Assembly (NCBI RefSeq): GCF_000002985.6
Contig: NC_003282.8
Coordinates: 8,432,001-8,496,000 of the forward strand
Source: Caenorhabditis elegans
Lineage: Eukaryota > Nematoda > Chromadorea > Rhabditida > Rhabditidae
Length of the DNA: 64,000 nt
Direction: 5' to 3'
Positions 45,183 through 56,584 of this stretch are shown in pieces. The notes under the pieces are model-generated. The model was not told where the DNA came from, ran no database searches, and saw nothing but the letters and a program-made list of their open reading frames with translations. Position 1 is the first letter of the stretch. Each line of letters opens with the position of its first letter. The translations under genes were made by a program, and so were the position numbers.

Positions 45183-48100
45183 ATGAAGTATTTCATCCTG
45201 ACACTTGCCGTTCTCGGCTCAACTCTTGCATATTCAAAGCAGAATATGCTTGACACAAACCGTGTTCAGGCTGAAGTAATTGAGAACTCATCTTGTGAAG
45301 AATGTGAGAATGTTATCAAAAGAATTTCTGAAGCTGCTAAGGATCCAAAGAAAATTGAAGAATTGAAGATTGTTCTCGGAATGATGTGCAGAGAGACTTC
45401 TTATGCTGATGAATGTCGTCTTTTCGTTTCACAATTGGACAAGTTCATTGACAAACTTCAGCCATTCTTGGTTAGTTAAATCTTTGTTTCTGAAAATATA
45501 TGCTTATATCTTTGATTTTTTAGAAGAATCCACACGCAGTCTGCACTCGTCTTCATATCTGCTCAAACAAGAAAATCGACTCATTCCGCCGCATTTTGCT
45601 CGAGTTCGCCAAGCGCGCTCAAAAAACTTTTGACGCTGTGAGTAGAAATTATTAAATTTAAAATTATAACGATGAAAGTTAAGCCAGCCATCGTCTGTGA
45701 CGAATGCCAATTTGTCGTCAAGGAGTTGAAGACTGTTGTTGAGGACAAGAAGAGCCAAGCTGAAGCCCGTGACTTCCTTCGTGAGAACGTGTGCAAGAGC
45801 CTCGGACAGTACAGAGGATTCGTAAGTTCCTAAAAATTACAAGCTTCGATTTTTATAGTAAATTTTCAGTGCGATTTGGTCGTTGACGAGTATCTTCCAC
45901 AATTCATCCAAGAGCTTGACGCCATTCTCCAAGATCCACACCAGGTTCGTTATCCATTCAATTATAAAAAACAGAAATTCCTTGGATTTGTCTAATTTGT
46001 AAAGTAGAAGATTTCAATATTTTCAGGTGTGCGTTGACATCAAGGCCTGCAACTCTGCTTCTGCTCAAGGACTCAAGGCTCGCAAATATGTGGGTATCCT
46101 CGGATATTTCCAACGTCACTTCCTATAAATATGTTTCCCATTAAGCTTTATTCTCCTTTTTTGCATAAACCTATTTTATTGTGAATTGTCTATTTTTCCC
46201 ATGTTCCCTTCCATAAATCGCTTGTTTTGTCTATAAATCCCTTTGTTGTGACGTTTTGATTTCAGATTTTTAGGTTAAGTTCTTTAATTTATTCAATTGA
46301 ATTGTTATATAAGTTCAGGTAGAAGCTTCCAATGAAGAAAAGGAAAAGGTTGAGAATGAGGTCGATGCATTCTGGAATGGAGCCGCAATGAAAAACAACA
46401 AGGGTCAGGTTAGTGAAATGATAGGGTACTGTATTTCTTGTTGTACCATAGATTGATTCTAAATTAGTATTTGAAACAACTATACAAAAACATGTTTACC
46501 TATTTTCGCGCATTTCAACTCAACTTTTTTATTCGCAGCTGTCAAGTATGCCACCTGCTATTCGAGGTATAATGGGTTTTTTTAAACTACTAATGAACAA
46601 CCGTTCTACTTCATTCAACTCAAATACAAACTCAATAATTTAAAAATAAGCAATATAAACATTGGTTTGGGGCCAAACTGGAACTGAAGTGGGCTTCAAA
46701 ATTGGGATAACGGGATTTGGAAGTTGAAGTGGGGGAAGTTCGTGGCGTGAGATGAAAGCAGCAACACCGCCACCCTGCTTCAACTTCATGGGACGACGAA
46801 TTGCATCTTTATTTGACTTGCGTTCTCCGTTGAAGATGTGCGGAAATACAGTTATTGCGTCTATGTCACTATTTGAACTTTCAATAAGAAAGTTGTGAAG
46901 ACGAATTATGTAAGAGGTGGCTTCTCTGAAATGCGAGGGTTATTTTTTTAATGAAAATCTTTGAATTAAGAAAACAAACAAGTAAACTTTCGTAGAGTTT
47001 TGAAAATTTTCTAAAAGAGATCTCATCTTATTGGGGAACTTACCTCAAGATTTGAACTCTGGAGAGTCGTGTTTTAAAATGTGACGGCGGAAGAAGATTA
47101 AGTAGAACATCAAACATTCCGTTCATCTCGGAAACTCTCTGTCGTTCTCGTCTGAAAGTTTACAATGTTTAATAAACCTTTGATGATGAAGCATGTGATT
47201 TCTGAGATATTGAAAAATGTGGGGCATTCTATCTAGAAACAGTTCTTCATGAAGCTTGAGTTCTGACCGGTATATTTTTTTCTAACTAATTTTCATATTA
47301 TATTCAATTTTATTGCTAGGAGTCGTATTAACTACTAAAAAAATTCAAGAAAATGTTAATTTTATCGTAATTAATTTGAGAACGTACTCGTTTGCTCTCG
47401 ATCTTCGATCCGTATTCAGCTTGGTAACTCTCGGTTTCTTCGCCATTTTAATAAAATTGTGTAAGATGACGCTATAAAAAATGACGAGTTGTGAGCCAAG
47501 TAGGAGTTGAGTAATGAAAAGAAAATGACAGATGTAACTGACCCTTTACCATCTAAAAAAGGAATCGTGTGCCGTCCCAACAGCCACCTGCTTCACACAT
47601 GTTACCCTTCTACTGACATTGTCGAGACAAAGTCGGTAAATAATTGGAACATGATGATATTGCTCATAAGTTTATAGATGGAAAGAGATTTCGTTGTTAT
47701 TTTGCAAGAAAAAGGGAATTTGATGTGGTTTCTTATTTTTCAAAATTTGAATAGAAGCAATACACTCCCATTTTTCAGACTCTCGCCATGTCCTGTTTCG
47801 AATGCAAGTTTGTTGTTGAAGACATGCAAACAGACATGATCACTAACAGAGTAAGTTTATTGCAAAAACAATTAAAATAGTTTCGTAACATAAAAACAAC
47901 AATCCAACTGTGTATTTGTTTATTTCAATCACCTACACCAAAACAAATTTTTAAATGATTCACCTCTAGTGATTTCAGAAGAAACTTTCCGATGATGTCC
48001 GTGATTTCGCATGCTACAAGATTGTCACAGCCAACATGACTGATTCATGTATTGATTTCTTGGATTTATATCTCCCAACTGTTATTCAGATGACAGTTGA

Positions 48101-48576
48101 ACAGGCAACTCCACAAGGAGTTTGTCTAGCTAACAAGTGTTGTCCAGCAAGTTCAGGTTTGCTGTAATAATGAGGTGTCCAATAATCGACCGACTATTTT
48201 TCAGTTGCCCCACTTCGTGATTTCACATTCCAAGAGATTCAAGCTGAAAAATGTCCGAAAATGATGGAATTGGAAACATATTTGAGCTCAAACCTTGTTG
48301 GAAGTGCCATGGAGAAATTCTTCGAAAACTCACTGACTGAGACTTTCTGCTCTGGATTATTATCATTCTTCCAACCAAGTGTAAGTTTTTATTAGTTTTT
48401 TTTAATGTTCTAAAGCTTAAATCTCAATTTTCAGTGTCAACAAATCATGTCATCTGTTGCTCCAAGATTTGTCAGTTTGACCGCAGTCCTTGCAAGCCAA
48501 AACAAATTCAGTCAGGCTGTGAGTTTGGGTATTCGAATGCTCGATTTTAATTAAAATATTCCAGATGAACTGCTAG
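45183..48576 (+). CDS. spp-8: Saposin-like precursor with four saposin-type domains; two isoforms likely
   Basis: The long form joins eleven exons (45183-45470, 45524-45637, 45684-45821, 45870-45944, 46027-46089, 46319-46408, 47779-47850, 47979-48156, 48205-48380, 48435-48518, 48565-48576) to 429 residues. A short form reads through the donor at 46089 and stops at 46128 (238 residues). A signal peptide (MKYFILTLAVLGSTLA) precedes saposin-B domains with the CxxC...C...C...CxxxxC pattern: CEECENV, VCDECQFV and SCFECKFV. A fourth domain keeps only four cysteines. Saposin-like proteins bind or disrupt lipids in lysosomes or gut lumen. The 1370-bp intron after 46408 contains the antisense bHLH gene. 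The family is clear. The symbol spp-8 (C28C12.5) is from memory and could be swapped with the next gene. Confidence 0.85.
46640..47446 (-). CDS. hlh-12: bHLH transcription factor nested in saposin-gene intron
   Basis: Three exons (47388-47446, 47044-47151, 46640-46925) join to about 150 residues. The basic region and first helix read RRSRANERERQRVSEMNGMF, then a short loop (LPPSHFKTRLSRVQIL) and a second helix (REATSYIIRLHNFLIESS). The glutamate in ANERER is the base-contacting residue for CANNTG E-boxes, and the pattern is that of class II, tissue-specific bHLH proteins that pair with E proteins (HLH-2 in worms). The C-terminal half is proline-rich (ELPPLQLPNPVIPILKP) without a known domain. 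The gene lies wholly inside one intron of the saposin-like gene on the other strand. I recall hlh-12 as C28C12.8, acting with HLH-2 in gonadal distal tip cell migration; position and family agree. Confidence 0.9.
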
Positions 48577-49665
48577 ACCTGAAAACATCAAACTTCTTCA
48601 TTTCTCTGCTTGCTGATAACTGATAAACTGTTTAAAGAATAAATCATTTTCATGACAAATAGCTACAACATTGCTGAACTATCAGAAAAATTGAAAGTTG
48701 ATCAATAACTTATGGACAATGAAAACATACCTTATTAGTGGCAAAAACAATCGATGTTTTACAAAACCTTCATTCGACACCGTTTAAAAGTAAAAAAACA
48801 CACAGAACTTTCCAAAATTTATCAGCATTTCGAGCACATTGAAGTTTTTAATGGCAACTCTACCAACCTTTCTGAAACGTAAGACTTCTCAGTATCAGTG
48901 TGAGACTATTGAACAAGTAGAGGAAACGTGGTATGTCATTATGTGGATTTGAAGTTATTGCGCTTGTTATTTTGAAAAAGTTCACAATTATTTATCCACA
49001 AGTTGAAAATTGTAAAGCTTACGACATTACTGGCTTTCTTATAAAAAGTCTAAAAAGTTATAGTAGTTGAAAAATGAGATGAGATGTCGACTAGACCATT
49101 CGGCAGTTGCAGAAAAATTATCGAAATGTTTTAAATTTCTAGAAAGGTAAAACGAAGTATGTTGGTTCTCATAGAGTACTGAATGAGTGCCAAAGTGTCA
49201 CTCAGACTGTTTCAAATTTATGAAGCACCGGAAAATAACGCTGTGAAAATTTCCATAAAAACCAGTATCTGCATATTTCCTTGAACGTTCTCTCACCAAC
49301 GTCGCATACCACATTGCTCTAATTTTTGCTCTTTTTTTTTCAAGCTTCAGTGAGCACAATGATGACTTTTTCAATTACCTGTGATAAACAATTTCGTGGA
49401 ATTTTTGTATTTTTTTGAAGTTTCCTCGTGTTAACAACAATCAAAAACCGGGTCATACTCTAGTGTTGTATAGTGGGCTTCACCATAAATTACCTGATAA
49501 ATCAGATTAGAGGCACACGTCGGAGGAGCACACTGATAAGAGGTGATAAAAGGAGCACCGAGTAACACGTGTTTTCAGTTTTCCGCTTCATTTTTCGCAC
49601 AGTTTTCTTCATAGTTTCCCATTAATTTCTTACAAATTATTTCAAATAAATTTGAAATTGCAGTA
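48577..49665. other. Spacer between saposin-like genes
   Basis: No gene is supported. The last 180 bp before the second saposin-like gene hold clustered GATA sites and an E-box, annotated separately. Confidence 0.5.
49495..49571 (+). promoter_or_regulatory. GATA-site cluster and CACGTG E-box
   Basis: Three TGATAA motifs (49495-49500, within ACTGATAAGA at 49532-49541, and 49544-49549) lie within 55 bp. They are followed by CACGTG at 49566-49571, about 95 bp before the ATG of the second saposin-like gene. ACTGATAAGA matches the extended GATA site known for the intestinal factor ELT-2. The E-box core fits bHLH factors including the TFEB homologue HLH-30. Function is inferred. Confidence 0.6.
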
Positions 49666-51534
49666 ATGAAATCCATTTTTGTCTTCGCCGTGCTGGCAGC
49701 TTTGGCTCTTGGAGCACAATCTGCTCCATCTCCATGTGAATCATGCAAATCGGTAAGTAATTATATTCAGAGAACTAAATGTTACTACTATAAAGTAAAC
49801 AAATTTCAGATGGTTCAAAACTTCATTGATGCTTCTAAGGATCGCATGAAGATGGCTCAACTGAAGGTTTCTCTTTCAATGCTCTGCGTAGGTACATCTC
49901 ATCAATCTGACTGCTCAAAGACTCTTGACAAACTTGACTTCATCGCCTACAAACTTGCTCCATACTTGGTAGGTTTACGACATTTTTTCAGAGAGTACTC
50001 TGAATTTTCAGGCTGACACCTCCGCTGTATGCTCAAAGCTCCAAATGTGCGGTGAATCTCAATTCTCACCACTTGCTCGTCTTGCCATGCTTTACTTGAA
50101 GAAATCAGAGGCCATCGTAGCTAATGATAACATTATGGTTTGTCATTTTGGGAGATTAATTTTTAATTTTCAATTAATTTTTATAGAGACAAGAAGTTTG
50201 TGACGAATGTCAGGCATCAACTGCACAGATCGGAAAACTCGTTGGGGATGAATTTACTACCTATGCAGTGAGTTAAATTTTGCAGGAAGAACGGTAAAAT
50301 TATCTCAAGTTTCAGGTCAAATCTACCCTTCAACGCTTTGTCTGCAAGAGCGCCGGAAAAGCCCACAAGGCATGCAACATCTTTGTCTCCTCCGTCATTC
50401 CAGATCTTATGACCGAGATGAAGGATATGTTCACCGAAAAGGAACTTATGTGCTCAAACATGGGACTCTGCTCTGCTACATCCAAGCCAGCTGCTCGTGA
50501 AGCTCCGAAACAACCAGCATCTGAGATGTGGAAGTCTATGGGAATGGTGAAGACAAGCAACGGAGAGGAGCTTATGTCTTGCTTCGAGTGCACACTTTCC
50601 GCTGATGCTCTTCTTCAGGAATTCATTGATAAGAGAGTAAGTGCAGTAGAAAATTGTGTTGCAAATTTCAATAACCACTGCATGTATTGAAAAGAAAATG
50701 TAAAAGTATGTTGGAAGCAGTTTTAAAAGGTTTATATTTTCAGCAAGGAACAGCTGATGACATCCAAACAGTTGCCTGCAATAAGATGGTTGCCAACTGG
50801 ACAGATGGATGCAATGACTTTGTTCATATGTATATGTCAACTGTGCTTTTCTTGACTTACAATCAATTTGATGGAAGAGGAATCTGCACAATGATGCATT
50901 CATGCGAAAAGAAGGAAAATGGTAAGTTAATCGATCATCTGAAATCCTGTAATTTTTCAATTTCCAGCTCTCGTAGAAATGGCCATGTCAGAGAAGGTTA
51001 TGTTGGGATGTGAAAACTGTAAAGCTGTCGAGCACTTCTTTGCTCAAAACCAAGAGGCTCTTCACTCTCACGCTGTTGACGGACTCTACTCGAACGTCTG
51101 TCAAAAGCTTCCAACTGCTCTTGGAACTATGGTGAGATGACTCGTACCAATGGCAGTGAAGTCACAAAACTACATTCTGAGACACAAAACTTTAGTGACA
51201 CCCTATACATTTGCAAACACATGTTTTAAGTACCAATGTTTATTTCGAGACCACCTGAAAATCAGAACTTTTCAATCTTAGGTCTACTGTCTAGTTCAAA
51301 TTGTATTTTTGAATATTTTTCGAAACATCTGCTTAATTCTTAGCTTAACTTTCCATTTTCAGTGTGAAGCCTCAATCATCCGCCTGTCTCGCAAGTTCTT
51401 CGCCCGTACCGCCGACCTCGCCGCAAGCGGAGCAATGTGCTCGCAGGTTTGTGCAAATATTTAATTTTACTCGGTTTTCACATTTTGACATCATTCATTT
51501 GTTTTCAAACAACTTTTTCTTTCAGATGTGCTAG
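49666..51534 (+). CDS. spp-10: Prosaposin-like precursor with four saposin-B domains
   Basis: Nine exons (49666-49752, 49810-49968, 50012-50137, 50187-50267, 50316-50636, 50744-50921, 50968-51131, 51363-51446, 51526-51534) join to 402 residues. A signal peptide (MKSIFVFAVLAALALGAQSA) is followed by four six-cysteine saposin-B domains opening CESC, VCDEC, SCFEC and GCENC. All 24 expected cysteines appear to be present. The last one is encoded by a three-codon terminal exon (Met-Cys-stop). In the family such precursors are cut by lysosomal proteases into single saposins that help sphingolipid hydrolases. It is a tandem paralogue of the gene at 45.2 kb and keeps a more regular fourth domain. The upstream GATA cluster suggests intestinal expression. 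The symbol spp-10 (C28C12.7) is recalled, not verified. Confidence 0.88.
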
Positions 51535-51936
51535 AGCGTCAATGCTCCAGAGTTTGAATCAAGAATTTCGATATTATCTCCAATTTCATGTTTTCTTATT
51601 TAAAATGAACATTTCAATCGCAACTTGTCGACTTATTAGTTATTGAGAATCTTTTCAAAAGTATCAGCCAATTATCAGAAAGTATACACTTTTACATTAA
51701 TATATAAATGTTGGCAAATACTCTTTTACTACCTCATCTTTTACTACGAATCGTATCTTTTACTACGGTCGTTTTATCATTTACTATTTATAAAGTAGAC
51801 TTTCCTTCCGTCCAATATAGGCTATGACAACACGCAAAACTCACGTTAGTTTGAAAGTTTTCATTTTCGACAAATCAAATTCAGTTAAATTCAAACCAAA
51901 AACGTAATTCCGAGGGATATTCGAACTTTAGTTTAA

Positions 51937-51982
51937 GCCAGTCGGAGGAGGTCGAGCCGGAGGCTCGAACGACACCGGCTGG
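51937..51982 (+). repeat. Terminal hairpin motif, same family as 34.6 kb
   Basis: GCCAGTCGGAGGAG, then a hairpin of TCGAGCC with GGCTCGA, then CCGGCTGGT. The bracket sequences match the minus strand at 34598-34637 and, more loosely, 36542-36581. This suggests a common dispersed element end. Confidence 0.5.
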
Positions 51983-52060
51983 TTTACTATATCAAAAGTT
52001 GGATTTATTTACTTTTTTGAAAATTTCGAATTTCGAATTTTGAAAATTTCTAACAATTTG

Positions 52061-52700
52061 GAACAGAAATGAAGTTTGATATTTCAAAATACTAGAGCAT
52101 TACGTTTAAAGTTTGTCAAGTTTTGAGTCTTAATTCACACTTTTTTGTTCAGTCTCTCTCTTTTTTCAGTCCAACTCAAAACATTGACATACTAAAAACG
52201 CAATTTTCTAACATTTTTCAATTGAGAATTGATAACACTTCTGTTCCATTTTGTCAGAAATTCTCAAAATTGTAGACATTTTCTGGCCGTTTTTCAAAAT
52301 TGGAATGTAGCATTTCTATTAAATTCTGCAATTTTAGAGGAAGAAAGCGCAATTTCTAAAATTTTGGAAAATTTCTAACAATTTGGAACAGAAATGAAGT
52401 TTGATATTTTAAAATACTAGAGCATTACGTTTAAAGTTTGTCAAGTTTTGAGTCTTAATTCACACTTTTTTGTTCAGTCTCTCTCTTTTTTCAGTCCAAC
52501 TCAAAACATTGACATACTAAAAACGCAATTTTCTAACATTTTTCAATTGAGAATGGATAACACTTCTGTTCCATTTTGTCAGAAATTCTCAAAATTTTAG
52601 ACATTTTCAGACCATTTTTCAAAATTGGAATGTGGCACTTCATTTAAATTCTGCAACTTCAAACAACAGCAAGCGCATTTTTTTAAAAACATTTCGTATT
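52061..52700 (+). repeat. Tandem duplication, about 325-bp unit
   Basis: The block beginning GAACAGAAATGAAGTTTGAT at 52061 recurs at 52386 with few differences over about 250-270 bp. The copies then diverge. No coding potential is evident in the unit. Confidence 0.85.
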
Positions 52701-55464
52701 CAATTCAAACTTATCTTTCCAAATCGCCTCCTTCTCGCTCTGCCTCATGTTGCTTTCTGCTCGTATGTCGACAAGGTTCAACGAGATCCCAGCTACTCAC
52801 TCCTTCCACATCCTCCACCAACTTCCTCTGTCCGACACGAATGAAATCCGATGTTGCTCCTGAATTAATGAAATTTTCTAATACATTTGTACGTAATTAT
52901 TATCAAAAGTAACAGTCGTGTAAATCGAAATCTTAGTAAACGTTGTTGAAACTCACAAATATGTCTAAACAATCCTTGGTGCATTTGGTACAAGTTGGTG
53001 CCACACACTGAGTTTCCTTCTGTCACCAGTCTATGTCTTTTCAGTGCCTGAAAATGTCATTGTTGTTTCTCTAGCTCACGATATCTTACATGAAATTAAA
53101 AAAAATTAATGTTAAAAACAAAACTGGAAACTTGGTGTTCTGGGTTTATAAAACATCAAATTTCTGTTCTGTTCATTTTCAAATCATCAATTTTTAGGCT
53201 TACATTGCTACTCCATTCGATTTGCAATGACTGCATTCAGCGACTCCAGATAGGTCCAGTGGATGTTCGTGGTAGTTAGTTTGTTCCAGACAAACACACA
53301 TACATCCAACTGCTGCTTTATCAAGTCAAAATTTGTTCTTTCAGGTGTGACGAGTAGCATAAGTTGGTTGATGGGAGAAGCTAATGATTTTAGGAGTTTC
53401 TCTCGTAACGGAATTGAAAATTAGAAACTTACTTGTCTTGCTTATTCATGTCTATTCACTATTTATTTTTGATCACGATTTCAATCGTAATAAATACAAT
53501 ACAATACAATGTGATCGACTTATTTTCATGGTTATTATCACGGTATTATCATTCGAATCAAAAATATCATTGTTCGAGAGTGTAAAATAAATTAAATTAA
53601 ATTATATTTATCGAATCATCTATTTGAGCACTTGGACTTCTGGGTCTAATAAATTTTGACAATAACTTGTTTCAAAGTGATTCGTTTGAGTTGAAAAAAC
53701 AAAAAATTAATTAATTACGGAAGATTTCAGGGGCTGTTATAAGGGACGTATCCTCTCGTCTCCGTCGATTTTTGGGAGCAGATTCCAGCGTTTCCATAAC
53801 TGGAAATAAATAAAAAAATAAAAATCAGGGGAAGGTCCCCCATATTTTTCATAATCACAATGCCTGGAAATCAATTTTGAACCAGATACATTTTTGAAAA
53901 TGAAAATGAAAACGAATATTTTTTAATATGTCGATCACGTTAAAATCACAGTTCAAATTATTTCAATTGATAAAAAAATACTTGATAAAATTTGCACGGA
54001 CAATTAGAATTTTTTAAAAATGACCTTGAGCAGGGTACATCTTGATAAAATTTTTGACGGACAATTGTGCAGAGAATGGCTCGACATCCTGCTGGCAACT
54101 AGTATCAACGGAAGAGGTAATAGTTTCATCACCATTCTTTTCTTGAGACTTAACTAATTATTTTCAGAGTGCGAAGAAAGTTCTTCCATATAAGATCACC
54201 TCAACTCTTCAAAAGGGTAATTCTACGAGGTCTACGAGGCTGGATCAATACTTTGAACTGTTGCTTTTTTCTGTTTTTTATTCTGATCGGGGTGTAAAAA
54301 TCCCGTTTTTTTCGATTGAAACCTTAAAAAAGAATACTATGGTTTTACTGTTGTAAGGTTTTAATAGTTTCTGTATTTTTTCTCTTTTTATGAATGTGGA
54401 ATATAAAATATTTTGAACTAATCACGACAAGCCAACTCATATAAACACAAAATCACATAAAAACTAGAAATTCTACTAGAAAAACTAAAATGTTTTGCAA
54501 TAGAACCTGACCAATCTATCATGTGAACATGCTAGTGGGTGGGAATTAAAAATCTACATTGCAGATTAAAAGCAGCAGTAGAACTAGTGCAAAGGACCAG
54601 TTGACAGAGATGATTCACAAAATAATAGCACAGAACTGTCGCTGATGTTCAAAAAAGATGGTTACAAAAAATTATTGAAAAGATGATAGAAGTTATATTT
54701 ACTTTACTGTTTCAATAACTCGATGGAGCACTTTAGGTGTTGGTTGGTTGAATGGCAGTAATAATACAACAAAGATCAAAGGAACATAGGTCACTTCAAC
54801 TTATTCCAGAAACATCGAGTACAAAATTTTACGAATTTTATTTTTTTGAAAATACAGGGAAGTTCTAACAAAGCGGAGGAAAAAATGGATCACTTCGAAC
54901 TGAAAAAAGTCGATCTGAAATTTTTCCAATGTATTTTTCCATTTAGAAAACTGTGAAACTGCTTAAAATATAAACTTTTTTGGGAACATTTGATGATTTT
55001 ACGGATGTGTATAGGAAATAAAACTATCTGGAAGCATCAAGAGCCCACTTCCAATTGACATATGTTTTATTCGATGTTTCATAAACTTGTTACTTATCAA
55101 GTGGGCCTTACAAATTTGAAAATGTCCAGGTTTCCATTAGTGGATATCAGCAATACTACTTCCTTGTATTCATTAGTATTGGTTGAGAAAACACGGAAAA
55201 CTCCGACGCGGAACGAATTGACACCACTACATTGTCAAAACGAAGCTTCTCAATATTTACACAATAGCCTATAGACCTCTAAATGGTAGGTCAAAAGGAG
55301 CTTTTGACTCCACTGACTAATCTCATCCAGAGACCATCAGTCTGACTCATAGTTTACCTACCAGTCTTTTCCGACATTACTAGTATACGAAGGATGAGAG
55401 AGTGAGAGAGAGTAGGTATATAGGCAAAAGATCAGCGTCAGACATGACGAGGGGCGGCGAAGTG

Positions 55465-55472
55465 TATATAAA
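55465..55472 (+). promoter_or_regulatory. TATA box of SXP/RAL-2 gene 1
   Basis: TATATAAA lies 47 bp before the ATG. It follows a GA-rich stretch (GAGAGTGAGAGAGAGTAGG). Confidence 0.6.
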
Positions 55473-55518
55473 CTTACCTGTAGAGTAGCCAAGACCACAT
55501 CATTGTCTAGATTTAATA

Positions 55519-56334
55519 ATGAGCTACTATTCGACTTCTCTATACATTTTCGCTATTACCATGGCCACAATGGTATTAGCTGGACCACGTGGTGGATTCG
55601 GTGGAGGACCAGGAGGACCAGGAGGACGTGGACGCCACGGACCACCAATGCCACCATTCCTTCAAAATGTTACTGATGAAGGAAGACGTGCATTCTTCGA
55701 TATTGCCAGAAACCAGAACTTGACAATTGCTGAGATGGAATCACAAACTTCTACATGGGCTCAGACTTACGGAGTTTCGGTTAGTTCTGTTTTCAATCCA
55801 AAAGTGGTTTGCTTTCGAAAGTAATTTTTGGAAAACCATTGTTTTAGCAAATTGAACTTTAACATCTTCAAAATAGTAAACTTACAGGATGTCTACTCCG
55901 AGTTCGAAGCTAACATAACCGCTCATCGCAACGAAGTTCAACAAAATGTAACCCAAGTTGTTAGCCAACTCTCTGCTGCTCAAACCGCTCTCGAAGCAGT
56001 CATGAACAACAAAAACCAGACCCGCCAACAAATGAAAGAAGCCATTGACAATCTCAAGACACAATATCCACAAGAGATTCCAGCTCTCTTTTTCATCAGT
56101 GGATCATTCAGAAGAGGTCCAGGAGGTAGACATGGAGGACCAGGAGGACCAGGAGGAAGACGTATGGGACCAGGTGGACGTGGAGGAGACTCTAGAGAAG
56201 GACCAATGATGGGAGGAATGGGACGTGGAGGATTTGGTGGACAAGGAATGGGAGGAATGGGAGCAGGTTTGGGACAAGGAAGACGTGGTGGACCAGACAG
56301 CATGAACGAGTCTTCTGATGTCAACGACTTCTAA
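55519..56334 (+). CDS. SXP/RAL-2 (DUF148) family secreted protein with Gly-rich flanks, copy 1
   Basis: Two exons (55519-55779, 55888-56334) join to 235 residues. A signal peptide (YIFAITMATMVLA) is followed by a Gly/Pro/Arg-rich stretch (GGFGGGPGGPGGRGRHGPP). The core starts PPFLQNVTDEGRRAFFDI and contains LTIAEMESQTSTWAQTYGV, N-glycosylation sites and a helical segment with NKNQTRQQMKEAI. This pattern is typical of the nematode-specific SXP/RAL-2 family (Ani s 5-like, helical, cation-binding). A second Gly/Met/Arg-rich region makes up the C-terminal third and ends ESSDVNDF. It is probably secreted. The glycine-rich tails are longer than in standard family members. It is a paralogue of the gene at 58221. 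Confidence 0.88.
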
Positions 56335-56584
56335 TTTTTATTGAAATTATCTATACTTGCCTTTATATTCAATTCCATCTTCATTGTCAACTCATGTTTT
56401 GTGCACATAATGAACTCATTTTCTAAATTAATTGAAATATTTTCCCGTACTTTAAAAACTAAATAAAATTACTGTTTCTTCTGCAACAAATAAGAGACAA
56501 GACAATTTTGTATTTAAAAAATATTCCCCGACACCTCTGACGTTTGATTTTCAGTTATTTTGTGATTCTTTCCTTTTGAAATTG

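Larger units (their letters stand above)
51535..55518. other. Gene-poor interval
   Basis: No confident gene. It contains a terminal-hairpin motif (51937-51982), a tandem duplication (52061-52700), and short open stretches near 52.7 kb (+) and 53.73-53.80 kb (-, MET LESAPKNRRRREDTS-like). None of these could be joined into a model. An imperfect direct repeat with CTTGATAAAATTT and ACGGACAATT lies near 53.97-54.07 kb. Confidence 0.4.

Noticed and set aside
46540-46567. Extra small exon (LSSMPPAIR) between 46408 and 47779 of the saposin gene
   Set aside because: Including it would shift the frame of the downstream saposin domain; direct splicing 46408 to 47779 keeps the frame.
52625-52912. Possible exon near 52.7 kb
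   Set aside because: Two overlapping frames are open but no saposin cysteine pattern, signal peptide or matching splice partner is seen.
21752-54716. Scattered CTGTTTCA / TGAAACAG motifs that resemble the upstream motif of 21U-RNA (piRNA) genes
   Set aside because: They are few, several fall in exons, and I could not see the expected downstream YRNT spacing consistently. The window does not look like a dense piRNA cluster.
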